The translations under genes were made by a program, and so were the position numbers. Shown here piece by piece: positions 47,363-55,071 of a stretch of 61,987 nucleotides of DNA. Origin of the DNA: Cohnella pontilimi (lineage in GTDB: Bacteria > Bacillota > Bacilli > Paenibacillales > Paenibacillaceae); NCBI RefSeq assembly GCF_005049045.1, contig NZ_SUPK01000013.1, forward strand, positions 1 through 61,987, given 5' to 3'. Within the stretch, counting starts at the first letter, position 1. Every line of letters begins with the position of its first letter. The notes below the pieces were generated by a model that was not told the origin of the DNA, made no database searches, and worked only from the letters and a program-made list of their open reading frames with translations.

Positions 47363-48511
47363 TCAGCTGGCCGTCGGTTTAACAGGACCAATCACATATA
47401 CCGTATAACCCCGCTTCAAGCCGAAGCGGTCGGCGTACGCCTCACTGTCGTAATACACATCGATCTTTTTGCCTTTGATGGCACTGCCGGTATCTTCCGC
47501 ACGGCGAAGGCCTATTCCTTCGATATACACCCACCAGCCCAGCGGAATGACCTTCGGATCGACCGCGATCGTGCGGCCTTCCTGGACTCTTGTGCCGGAT
47601 CGGGTGATCCCGTATTCCGGATGCCCCTTGGATTTGCCTGTAGAGGCAACACCGGCCGAATAAGCGGTAAGCGTCACATTATTCAGCACATGCTTCACTT
47701 TGACGGTATTGCCGTTTAATTTCAGCACATTGCCTTCCGTCGAAGCGTTATAGGCCAACGTCGTCACTTTCGGCTTCTTCTTGGTACCGACCGCAACGAC
47801 TTGCTGCACAGCCGGCTGAGCGACGGCCTGATTCAACACTTGCTGCCGAACCAGTTTACCGTTTTCATACACTTTGACGACTTTTTTGACAAGGACACCG
47901 GGTTTGCCCGCGGTGATCACTTTCTTCTTTCCGACCGCAAGGTCGGCGTCTTTCCGCTCGACAACCGCGAACCGGATCGGCTCCTTGGTCTCCGTGTTCT
48001 CGGTGCGCACCCGAATTACGCTCACTTTGATACCTTCCAGCAGTGGCGAGTCGAGCGCCGGTACGACACGGTCCTGAGCGCCTACCTGAACGCCGAACGC
48101 CTTGAGGGCGCTGCCCACGGTTTGCTCCGTTGTATATTTCACTTGTTGTGTGCCGTCCGCCTGGATGGAAATTTGCTTGGCCCGTTCGATCACGATGTGT
48201 CCTCTTTTATGTAGAGGGTCAGCCAGCGATAAAGACAAACGGTCATAGGGTCCGACATTAATGTTCTGCTCTTCCAAAAATCCGGATACGTCGGAACTCC
48301 GGGTTTGGTAGACGGCGAATTTTCCGTCGTCCACAACGGTGACGCTTTTCGCTGACGCACCGTTCAGCAGCGAAGTATACATAGTGATGACAGCAAAAGA
48401 GAGAATTGCGCCGATCAGGATCACACGCAAATGCTCATGCTTCCATTTCGCTGCGATAAGCTTGCCGGTCGGTCGTGGATCATGGGTTTCCCCTGCAGGA
48501 AAAATCCCCAT
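47363..48511 (-). CDS. yabE: Cell-wall protein with DUF348, G5 and 3D domains (YabE-like)
   Basis: Probable extracellular murein hydrolase or Rpf-like protein. The 382-residue product has an N-terminal TM/signal segment (about residues 30-50), two to three DUF348 repeats (about 55-170), a G5 domain (about 185-260) and a C-terminal 3D domain (about 285-380) with LTAYSAG, the aspartates in GRTIAVDPKVIPLG and KIDVYYDS, the MltA/lytic transglycosylase-like site. ATG follows AAGGAGGAG. The long leader is a c-di-AMP riboswitch with terminator. Confidence 0.93.
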   Translation of the reverse strand: MGIFPAGETHDPRPTGKLIAAKWKHEHLRVILIGAILSFAVITMYTSLLNGASAKSVTVVDDGKFAVYQTRSSDVSGFLEEQNINVGPYDRLSLSLADPLHKRGHIVIERAKQISIQADGTQQVKYTTEQTVGSALKAFGVQVGAQDRVVPALDSPLLEGIKVSVIRVRTENTETKEPIRFAVVERKDADLAVGKKKVITAGKPGVLVKKVVKVYENGKLVRQQVLNQAVAQPAVQQVVAVGTKKKPKVTTLAYNASTEGNVLKLNGNTVKVKHVLNNVTLTAYSAGVASTGKSKGHPEYGITRSGTRVQEGRTIAVDPKVIPLGWWVYIEGIGLRRAEDTGSAIKGKKIDVYYDSEAYADRFGLKRGYTVYVIGPVKPTAS

Positions 48512-48690
48512 TTTCTCGCTCCTCCTTCATAGCCCCGCCGTCGACTGTGATGCATGATGAGTCTGACGCGACTAATCTTTTTTGATAACGACACCAGCGC
48601 TCGGCGTTAGCGGCAAATTCGGCGCGAACGCGGTACCGCCCAGACCAGAAAACAGGCCTTAATGTCACTATTACCCCATTTTTGCACATT

Positions 48691-48726
48691 AAAAAAAGCC
48701 ACCGACAGAGGGCCTGTTCGTGGCTT
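48691..48726 (-). terminator. Riboswitch-linked terminator upstream of yabE
   Basis: AGCCAC..ACAG / CTGT..GTGGCT with a two-base internal loop, followed by TTTTTTT on the minus strand. It stands between the riboswitch aptamer and yabE, so it is the likely expression platform for ligand-dependent termination. Confidence 0.85.
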
Positions 48727-48774
48727 ACCTTTTGAGCGCAAAAGGCAATAGAAAACACCAGGTTGACCTCTCTC

Positions 48775-48950
48775 TCATACGCTTGCGAGGTTAGCTGTCG
48801 GATTCGGGCAAAGAGAGTTGCCCTATTCGCCGTACGGCTTCATTGTGCCGCCTGCGCGAAATTCACCCCAAGATTGCTCGGACCGCTGCTGACGTCATCG
48901 ACGCCCCTTGCGTTGGGTCCCCCGCTCTTCCTAACGGAAGATTCAGCGTT
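48775..48950 (-). ncRNA. c-di-AMP riboswitch (ydaO/yuaA class)
   Basis: The minus strand carries the class landmarks in order: CGCTGAATC near the 5' end, GAGCGGGGGACCCA, TTGGGGTGAAT, GGCGAATAGGGC, and the hallmark CCGACAGCTAACCTCGCAAGCG near the 3' end, with CGCTGAAT able to pair with the 3' GCG. In known cases c-di-AMP binding turns off genes for cell-wall hydrolases or potassium uptake. A terminator follows, and yabE starts about 180 bases beyond the first T-run. Confidence 0.9.
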
Positions 48951-48986
48951 TCTGGAAAAGGAATGACATATGAAACTCTGTGTTAG

Positions 48987-49016
48987 ATAATACCCATAAC
49001 GCGCCGAACGTGTAAA
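48987..49016 (-). promoter_or_regulatory. Candidate sigma-A promoter of the riboswitch-yabE transcript
   Basis: TTTACA, 18-base spacer, TATTAT on the minus strand. The transcript would begin about 30 bases before the aptamer. Confidence 0.6.
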
Positions 49017-49150
49017 GAAGGGTCAACAGGTGTAAATGCCCATTTTCGGCCGAAAACCCCGCTACTTTTGAACGAAATCGCCGTTATATCCGTTTTTTCA
49101 GCCTAAACGGGAAATTCGGCATCCAAAGATGTCCTTTTTTTTACGTCCGG

Positions 49151-49921
49151 TTAACGTAAAGATAAACAGCGGCGTGCATTTCGGCTGGTCAACTCGCAAA
49201 TTTCTTCCACGGAAATATTTTTGATTTCGGCAGCCGATTCTGCGACCAAATTCACGTAGGCCGACTCGTTTCGTTTTCCACGATGCGGATGAGGAGCCAA
49301 ATAAGGGCAATCCGTTTCCAGCAGCAAACGGTCATCCGGAACACGTGAAAGCACCTCTTTGGGCACGCGGGCGTTTTTGAAAGTAACCGGACCTCCGAAC
49401 GAAATGTAAAACCCCATATCCAGACACATTTTCGCCGTTTCCCAACTGCCGGAGAAGCAGTGCATAATGCCGCCTACATCCCTTGCATCCTCCTCGCGAA
49501 GCAGTCGAACGACGTCTTCGTGGGCATCCCGGTTGTGAATGACGATCGGTTTGCGTACTTTGCGGGCGAGACGAATTTGTTCCCGGAACACCGCATGCTG
49601 CACTTCTTTCGGCGCGGTATCCCAATAATAGTCCAATCCGATTTCTCCGATGGCCACGACTTTCGGATGGCTGCACAGCTCCTCGATCCAGGCCAAGTCT
49701 TCCTCCATCTTCATATCGACCGCATCCGTAGGATGCCATCCGACGGCTGCGTAAATAAACGGGTACTTCTCGGCGAGCGCCATCGTCGTCGGAATCGTCT
49801 CCCGGTTAAATCCTATGTTTACGATCGTGTCCACTCCTGACGCTTGAGCGCGGTCAATGACGTCTTCGCGATCGCTGTCGAATTTGGGCGAGTCCAGGTG
49901 TGCATGGGTGTCGATCAGCAT
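49151..49921 (-). CDS. tatD: TatD-family metal-dependent hydrolase (DNase)
   Basis: The 256-residue TIM-barrel product has the metal site DTHAHLD, GEIGLDYYWDTAPKEVQ, VIHNRDAHEDV, GIMHCFSGSWE and LLETDCPYL. TatD proteins are 3'-5' exonucleases or D-tyr-tRNA-like hydrolases; the B. subtilis neighbour yabD is the same family. ATG with GGGAGA upstream. It follows the HD gene by 22 bases. Confidence 0.95.
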   Translation of the reverse strand: MLIDTHAHLDSPKFDSDREDVIDRAQASGVDTIVNIGFNRETIPTTMALAEKYPFIYAAVGWHPTDAVDMKMEEDLAWIEELCSHPKVVAIGEIGLDYYWDTAPKEVQHAVFREQIRLARKVRKPIVIHNRDAHEDVVRLLREEDARDVGGIMHCFSGSWETAKMCLDMGFYISFGGPVTFKNARVPKEVLSRVPDDRLLLETDCPYLAPHPHRGKRNESAYVNLVAESAAEIKNISVEEICELTSRNARRCLSLR

Positions 49922-49943
49922 GTCGTAAGTTGTCTCCCTTCTA

Positions 49944-51236
49944 TTATAAATACAGTAGTTTTCGAATGTCCGGAGAAAGCCTGTCCGCGTGCTCCTGCAC
50001 AAGCTCCTCGGGATAATAGATGTGATATTTGCCTCTTTGCACTTTGGCGATCGAGCGGATAATTTCGGACTTCTCAGAAATCTCGGTCAATCGCTCTTTG
50101 TCATCGAGAAGCAGGATGGGCGGCTTTTCCGGTCCGCCTTGATCGCTGTCCGTATCATACACGTCATAAGGTAAATCGGTGGGGGTGTCCACTTCCAGAT
50201 AATAATCCGGATCCAGGCCGATTTCGCGCCATTGCCGCCTGAATTCCGACAGCGTTGTTTCGTCACGATGCTCCATGGGGATATATTTATAGAGCTGCCG
50301 GTTCAGGAATCTTTTACATAAATCCGACAAAATCGGATCTTTCTCCCCCGTCCAGCGGCCAAAACTCGTTTGGACCATCGCTTCATCCAGCTCCAAATAA
50401 TCCCCGACCGTCAACTCGCCATCGAACAGCCTGCGAAGCGGCGGCAGCAAAAATTCGAAACGGTAATCCGATCGGTACAAGATACGGGCTCTTTTGAAAA
50501 TGGACCGAAGCACGATTTCGGAGCTTCTCGTCACGGGATGGAAGTAGACCTGCCAGTACATTTGATACCGGGACATCAAATAGGCCTCGACGGCGTGCAT
50601 GCCCGTTTCTTTCACCACGATTTTTCCCTTATAGGGGCGAAGAACGCGCAGAATCCGGTCCAAGTCGAAGGTACCGTAATGTACCCCCGTAAAATAAGAA
50701 TCCCGGAGCAGGTAATCCATCCGGTCCGCGTCCATTTGGCTGGACACGAGACTGACGACGATGGGCTGCCCGTAGGTTTTGCAGATGACGGAAGAAACCC
50801 GCTCCGGCAAGGACGGATCGGCTTCGCGCAGCACTCGGTTAATGCCGGTATCGCCGAGAAGGATTTCGCATGTCCATTTTTCGTGATGGGTGCCGAACAC
50901 TTGCTCCAAGGAATGCGAAAACGGCCCATGGCCGACATCGTGCAGCAAAGCCGCGCACAAGCTGACCAGCCTTTCTTCCTGCGGCCAGTCGGGATACCCG
51001 TTGCGTTCGAACTGCGAAATGATTTTGCGCGTAATCTCGTATACACCCAGCGAATGAGAAAACCGGCTATGCTCCGCGCCATGGAAAGTCATGTACGAAG
51101 TACCAAGTTGGCGGATCCGGCGAAGCCTTTGAAACTCCGGCGTATCGATCAATTTCCAAATCGTCGGGTCTTGAATGAATACAGAATGATGCACCGGATC
51201 TTTAAACACTTTTTCTTCCGACAATCCGCGCAGCAT
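49944..51236 (-). CDS. HD-domain phosphohydrolase (YwfO-like, dNTPase family)
   Basis: The 430-residue product has the HD metal motif: H in HSRFSHSLGV (about residue 55-60), HD in ALLHDVGHGPFSHSLE (about 98-112), and D in SQMDADRMDYLLRDS. Related proteins (YwfO, EF1143) hydrolyse dNTPs. It occupies the place of metS between abrB and tatD in B. subtilis. ATG with AGAGGTGATG upstream. TGTCGAA boxes lie in its promoter region. Confidence 0.88.
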   Translation of the reverse strand: MLRGLSEEKVFKDPVHHSVFIQDPTIWKLIDTPEFQRLRRIRQLGTSYMTFHGAEHSRFSHSLGVYEITRKIISQFERNGYPDWPQEERLVSLCAALLHDVGHGPFSHSLEQVFGTHHEKWTCEILLGDTGINRVLREADPSLPERVSSVICKTYGQPIVVSLVSSQMDADRMDYLLRDSYFTGVHYGTFDLDRILRVLRPYKGKIVVKETGMHAVEAYLMSRYQMYWQVYFHPVTRSSEIVLRSIFKRARILYRSDYRFEFLLPPLRRLFDGELTVGDYLELDEAMVQTSFGRWTGEKDPILSDLCKRFLNRQLYKYIPMEHRDETTLSEFRRQWREIGLDPDYYLEVDTPTDLPYDVYDTDSDQGGPEKPPILLLDDKERLTEISEKSEIIRSIAKVQRGKYHIYYPEELVQEHADRLSPDIRKLLYL

Positions 51237-51262
51237 GTGTCATCACCTCTCATTCGCTTTCA

Positions 51263-51271
51263 TTCGACAAA
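51263..51271 (-). promoter_or_regulatory. Spo0A box, perfect match (TTTGTCGAA)
   Basis: TTTGTCGAA on the minus strand, close to the HD-gene start, a full match to the Spo0A box core TGTCGAA. Confidence 0.6.
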
Positions 51272-51284
51272 CTTCTATTTTATG

Positions 51285-51291
51285 TGTCGAA
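51285..51291 (+). promoter_or_regulatory. Spo0A box, perfect core (TGTCGAA)
   Basis: TGTCGAA on the plus strand, opposite in orientation to the first box and 14 bases away, near the likely -10 of the HD gene. Confidence 0.5.
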
Positions 51292-51411
51292 AATTGTCGT
51301 TAAGCTGTCTCCTAGTAAAGTCCGCCCTGCGAGGATGTGTCCATTCCGTGACTTCTCCTCTATTCATGGGGATAGACGAGTTCTTTCGCTTTGTCTCGGA
51401 CTCTTTTTTGG

Positions 51412-51440
51412 TTGACTTTTTTGGGAAACGTTGGTACGAT
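51412..51440 (+). promoter_or_regulatory. Sigma-A promoter of abrB
   Basis: TTGACT, 17-base spacer, TACGAT on the plus strand, giving a leader of about 105 bases. Confidence 0.7.
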
Positions 51441-51463
51441 AAGTGGCGTGGAAAAACAAGAAC

Positions 51464-51472
51464 TTTGTCGAA
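51464..51472 (+). promoter_or_regulatory. Spo0A box downstream of the abrB promoter
   Basis: TTTGTCGAA on the plus strand, about 20 bases downstream of the expected abrB transcription start. In B. subtilis Spo0A-P represses abrB from boxes in this place. Confidence 0.65.
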
Positions 51473-51553
51473 TGCTGACGACACTGGACAAGCCTAAACC
51501 AGGTGAAACCAATGTTCGGTATTATTTTAACCTTCTGAGAGGGGTATTTCCAA

Positions 51554-51808
51554 ATGATGAAATCTACAGGCATCGTACGTAAAGTTGACGAATTGGGCCG
51601 GGTGGTCATTCCGATCGAACTGCGCCGGACGCTCGGCATCGGAGAGAAAGACGCGCTTGAGATCTATGTGGACGGAGAGCGCATCATGCTCAAAAAATAC
51701 GAACCGGCTTGCATTTTTTGCGGCAATGCAGAGAACGTGACGTATTTCAAAGGAAAAATTGTTTGCAGAGAATGTTTGAAGGATTTGCCTTCACCTGTGA
51801 CAAATTAA
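51554..51808 (+). CDS. abrB: Transition-state regulator AbrB, CxxC-tailed form
   Basis: Global regulator of post-exponential genes. The 84-residue product has the AbrB DNA-binding domain at residues 1-50, nearly identical to B. subtilis (STGIVRKVDELGRVVIPIELRRTLG). The C-terminal part differs: CIFC (about 53-56) and CREC (about 71-74) suggest a small zinc-binding module in place of the usual multimerisation tail. Start: first of two adjacent ATGs, with GAGGGG upstream. It is the only plus-strand gene in the central region. Confidence 0.95.
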   Translation: MMKSTGIVRKVDELGRVVIPIELRRTLGIGEKDALEIYVDGERIMLKKYEPACIFCGNAENVTYFKGKIVCRECLKDLPSPVTN

Positions 51809-51876
51809 AAGAAATCAGTTATAATAGAAACAACACTTACTAATTGTTAATTCTAACCTTTTTATAACTCCTTGCA

Positions 51877-51912
51877 TCCTCCCGAGCGATTCACGCGGGA
51901 GGAACTTTTTTT
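51877..51912 (+). terminator. Terminator of abrB
   Basis: TCCTCCCG / CGGGAGGA stem with an 11-base loop, followed by ACTTTTTTTA on the plus strand. Confidence 0.8.
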
Positions 51913-51926
51913 ATCTGGCGGGACGA

Positions 51927-52874
51927 TCATGACTCAGGATTATCAGCCTCTCCTTGCTCCAATATCGCTTGATAAACATCGCGTCTGGAGATCCCTCGGT
52001 CTTTGGCGGCGAGTTTCATTGCCTCCTTGCGGTTGCCCCCGGATTGTTCGGCATAATGCCCGACATGCTGGGTGATCGTAAGCGGCGCCCACCAAGCGCC
52101 CGATTGTTCGCCGGATTCGACAGAGGGTTGTCCTCCCGCCCCCTTGCCTTCTATAATCAGGCAGCATTCCCCGATCGGCGGCTGTTCCTCCGCATACGCC
52201 AGACACGCACGAATCGTCCCGCGCCACACTTCTTCGTAACGTTTGGTCAATTCGCGGACTAGCGCCATTCTCCTGCCGCTCCATCGCTCCGCTAAATACG
52301 CAAGCGTCTTACGGATCCGGTGCGGAGACTCGTATAAGATTAAAGTACCCGGCTCGCTCTCCAGCCGGTCGAAAAAATCAGCGAGTCCTTTGCGGTCCCG
52401 CGGCGGAAAACCCGCGAACAGAAACCGGTCCGTCGGCAATCCGGAGATGATCAAAGCGGAGAGTGCTGCGTTGGCGCCCGGAATCGGCACCACCGGTATC
52501 CCGCGGGAGGCGGCTTCAGCAGCTAACTCCGCTCCGGGGTCGGAAATCGCGGGCATGCCTGCATCGCTCACCAGCGCAATGTGCTTTCCTTCCTCGAGCA
52601 AACGGATCAGCTCCGCTCCGCTTGCCTCCCGGTTGTGCTCGTGATAGCTGACGAGCCGGTTCTGGATTTCAAAATGCGTGAGCAGCTTGCGCGTTTGCCG
52701 GGTATCTTCCGCCGCGATTAAATCCGCTTCCTTCAGCGTCCGAATGGCCCGGAAGGTCATGTCCTCGAGATTGCCGATCGGTGTCGCCACCAAGTATAAA
52801 GTCCCCGGCCGTTCCCGGGAAGCGAAGCTGCGTTGAACCTGCGCCTCATCGCGGATGTTCTCTTCTTCGATCAT
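51927..52874 (-). CDS. rsmI: 16S rRNA (cytidine-2'-O)-methyltransferase
   Basis: 2'-O-methylates C1402 of 16S rRNA. The 315-residue SAM-dependent product has GTLYLVATPIGNLEDMT, AAEDTRQTRKLLTHF, SDAGMPAISDPGAEL and ILYESPHRI. The ATG overlaps the trmN6 stop (ATGA). The GIY-YIG gene (yazA) found between these two in B. subtilis is absent. Confidence 0.96.
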   Translation of the reverse strand: MIEEENIRDEAQVQRSFASRERPGTLYLVATPIGNLEDMTFRAIRTLKEADLIAAEDTRQTRKLLTHFEIQNRLVSYHEHNREASGAELIRLLEEGKHIALVSDAGMPAISDPGAELAAEAASRGIPVVPIPGANAALSALIISGLPTDRFLFAGFPPRDRKGLADFFDRLESEPGTLILYESPHRIRKTLAYLAERWSGRRMALVRELTKRYEEVWRGTIRACLAYAEEQPPIGECCLIIEGKGAGGQPSVESGEQSGAWWAPLTITQHVGHYAEQSGGNRKEAMKLAAKDRGISRRDVYQAILEQGEADNPES

Positions 52875-53701
52875 GCCCGGCCCTCCTCATCCGACTGAAG
52901 TTTGGTATCCGTAAGCTCGGCTTTCCTTCCATAGAATACATCCAACAGCTCCTGCGTATAAGAACCGCTGTCCTCATATACGATGAGGGGAGGGAGCATC
53001 CGCACTTCCGGCTTGCCATACTTCGTCCCTTCAATCAACACCATGTTGGCCTCCGCCGCAGGCTTCGGGTGCACGAATCGAATGCGCTTCGGCTCGAGCC
53101 GGTAACGCCTCATCCCCACGATAATATCCGCCAGCCGTGTAGGCCGGTGAACCATCGACACCCGTCCGCCGGCGCGTACCGCTTTGGAACAGGCCGCGAC
53201 CACATCCTCCAGCGTACAGCCCAACTCGTGTCTGGCCATCGCCAAATGCGGGTTCCCTTTATGCTCTCCGCTATGCATGGGCAAATAGGGCGGATTCACC
53301 GTCACCGCGTCGAATATCCCCTCCGTGCCGCTATGCTGCGGCACCCAGCTGCGCAGATCATCTTCATGGATCGTGATTTTATCCGATAAGCCATTAAGCG
53401 CCACACTTCTCCTTGCCATATCCGCAAGCCGCGGCTGGATTTCAACCGCTTCGATGCGTGCCTCGGTTCGAGTGGACAGCAGCAGTGGAATCACACCGTT
53501 GCCCGTGCACAAGTCGAGGATCCGCCCTTTGGGCGGCACTCCCGCAAACCGGGCGAGCAGCACCGCATCCAGCGAGAAGCTGAACACTTCCGGACTCTGA
53601 ATGATTTGTAAATCCCGCGTCAGCAGATGATCCAGCCGCTCGCCGGATAGGAGGACGTCTTTTGCCTGCTCCTCCGTGTTAGTCGCCTTGCTGTCCGCCA
53701 C
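52871..53701 (-). CDS. trmN6: tRNA1(Val) (adenine(37)-N6)-methyltransferase-like protein
   Basis: The 276-residue product is a class I methyltransferase: ILDLCTGNGVIPLLLSTRT (SAM loop), EAVEIQPRLADMARRSV, and the adenine-N6 motif VNPPYLPM. N-terminal FSFSLDAVLLARFA fits the TrmN6/YabB family. A GTG start follows AAAGGAG. Exact tRNA target is inferred from the family. Confidence 0.92.
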   Translation of the reverse strand: MADSKATNTEEQAKDVLLSGERLDHLLTRDLQIIQSPEVFSFSLDAVLLARFAGVPPKGRILDLCTGNGVIPLLLSTRTEARIEAVEIQPRLADMARRSVALNGLSDKITIHEDDLRSWVPQHSGTEGIFDAVTVNPPYLPMHSGEHKGNPHLAMARHELGCTLEDVVAACSKAVRAGGRVSMVHRPTRLADIIVGMRRYRLEPKRIRFVHPKPAAEANMVLIEGTKYGKPEVRMLPPLIVYEDSGSYTQELLDVFYGRKAELTDTKLQSDEEGRA

Positions 53702-53802
53702 CTATGCCCGCTCCTTTTTTTCCGACCGTTCGTCCTTTAACCTTCATGCCCATTAGCTTACTCGATTTCGGATTAAACCGCCACCCGACGGCTCTCTCCA
53801 AC

Positions 53803-53834
53803 AAAAAAGCCGCCATTCCCGAAGGAATAGACGG
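53803..53834 (-). terminator. Terminator of the tmk-yabA cluster
   Basis: GCCGTCTATTCC-TTCG-GGAATGGCGGC followed by TTTTTT on the minus strand, about 30 bases after the yabA stop. Confidence 0.88.
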
Positions 53835-53864
53835 CATGTTCTTCAAGCGTCGCGAATCTGTGCA

Positions 53865-54227
53865 TTATTTGCTCAGGAAAGACAAACAGAACAAGCAATC
53901 GCCTTCCATACGCAGATGACCGTAATACACATTACAAATATGAAACCCTTCGTGATACAGGCGGGCCAGGTTATCGTAACCCTCCCCGATGCCCGGTACG
54001 GACGGCGGCTTTTCTTTGCGCAGGGCGGCCGGTTCTTCCGCCAATTCGCCGTTGCTGCCGGGATCGGTCTCCCGCTTCAATATTTTGCGAAGCTGTTGAT
54101 TCTCGATCCGAAGACGCTGATTCTCTTCCAGCAATTCCTTGATCTTCAGCTTTAAATCACCGAGGTCGGAATGCATGGTGCCGATATTGGATTCCAGTTC
54201 GCTCACACGCAGGAAAATATCTTTCAT
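53865..54227 (-). CDS. yabA: Replication initiation-control protein YabA
   Basis: Links DnaA to the beta clamp DnaN and prevents over-initiation. The 120-residue product has an N-terminal leucine-zipper coiled coil (about residues 5-50, [20 protein letters not shown]) and a C-terminal zinc site HICNVYYG...CLFC. ATG with GGAAGG upstream. Same position as in B. subtilis, after ricT. Confidence 0.94.
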   Translation of the reverse strand: MKDIFLRVSELESNIGTMHSDLGDLKLKIKELLEENQRLRIENQQLRKILKRETDPGSNGELAEEPAALRKEKPPSVPGIGEGYDNLARLYHEGFHICNVYYGHLRMEGDCLFCLSFLSK

Positions 54228-54268
54228 GAACAACCTTCCACCTCAAGCCTCAAGTTGTAGGTTACCGG

Positions 54269-55069
54269 TCATTTGAGGACGACGTCGTCAAACGGCAGTT
54301 CTTTCACTTTGCCGAGGTCGAACAGTTGGACATGAACGGTTCGGCTGGCGGTATTCAGGCCGACCACTTTGCCGTCTCCCATCGAAGTCACCACATGGCG
54401 GCCCACCGCCGGCAGTTCTTCCTTCGTGCTTTCGTAGTTGTCATGCTCAAACTTCAAGCAGCACATCAAGCGGCCGCAAAGACCTGAAATCTTCGTAGGG
54501 TTGAGCGAAAGGTTCTGGTCTTTGGCCATCTTGATCGATACCGGCTCGAAGTCTCCCAGCCAGGTGGAACAGCACAGCACGCGGCCGCAAGGTCCGATTC
54601 CTCCGAGCATCTTCGCCTCGTCCCGGACGCCGATCTGGCGCAGTTCGATTCTTGTCCGAAACACGCCGGCCAGGTCCTTGACCAACTCTCGAAAATCTAC
54701 GCGTCCTTCCGCCGTGAAGTAAAAAATGATCTTGTTGCGGTCAAACGTGTATTCGACGTCCACGAGCTTCATTTTCAGTCCGTGGTCCTTAATTTTCTGC
54801 AGTCCGACTTCAAAAGCGTTCTTCGCCGCACTGCGGTTTTCTTCCACCGCCCGGGCATCTATGTCACCCGCGACACGGATCACTTTCTTGAGCGGAAGTA
54901 CGACATCCGATTCGCCGACCGTCTTCGGGCCGATGACGATTTTGCCGTATTCCACGCCGCGAGCCGTTTCCACGATGACATGCTGATCCTGGGTGACCGG
55001 ATGCTCGGCGGGGTCGAAATAATAGATCTTGCCCGCTTTCTTAAAGCGGACGCCGACAACCTCGTACAA
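54269..55069 (-). CDS. ricT: PSP1 domain protein RicT (YaaT)
   Basis: Part of the Y-complex that guides RNase Y and supports Spo0A activation. The 266-residue product has VVGVRFKKAGKIYYFDP, the PSP1 domain with CGRVLCCSTWLGDFEPVS and SGLCGRLMCCLKFEHD, cysteines for the Fe-S cluster. A TTG start is chosen: GGGAGGGG lies five bases upstream and the first residues match YaaT; it begins right after the holB stop. Confidence 0.94.
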   Translation of the reverse strand: MYEVVGVRFKKAGKIYYFDPAEHPVTQDQHVIVETARGVEYGKIVIGPKTVGESDVVLPLKKVIRVAGDIDARAVEENRSAAKNAFEVGLQKIKDHGLKMKLVDVEYTFDRNKIIFYFTAEGRVDFRELVKDLAGVFRTRIELRQIGVRDEAKMLGGIGPCGRVLCCSTWLGDFEPVSIKMAKDQNLSLNPTKISGLCGRLMCCLKFEHDNYESTKEELPAVGRHVVTSMGDGKVVGLNTASRTVHVQLFDLGKVKELPFDDVVLK

Positions 55070-55071
55070 AG

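Larger units (their letters stand above)
51237..51553. other. Divergent control region between abrB and the HD gene
   Basis: A 317-base gap without a gene. It holds three TGTCGAA-type Spo0A boxes, the abrB sigma-A promoter and a likely promoter for the HD gene (TAAAAT at about 51279-51284 on the minus strand). The middle part (about 51300-51405) shows nothing I recognise. Confidence 0.55.
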
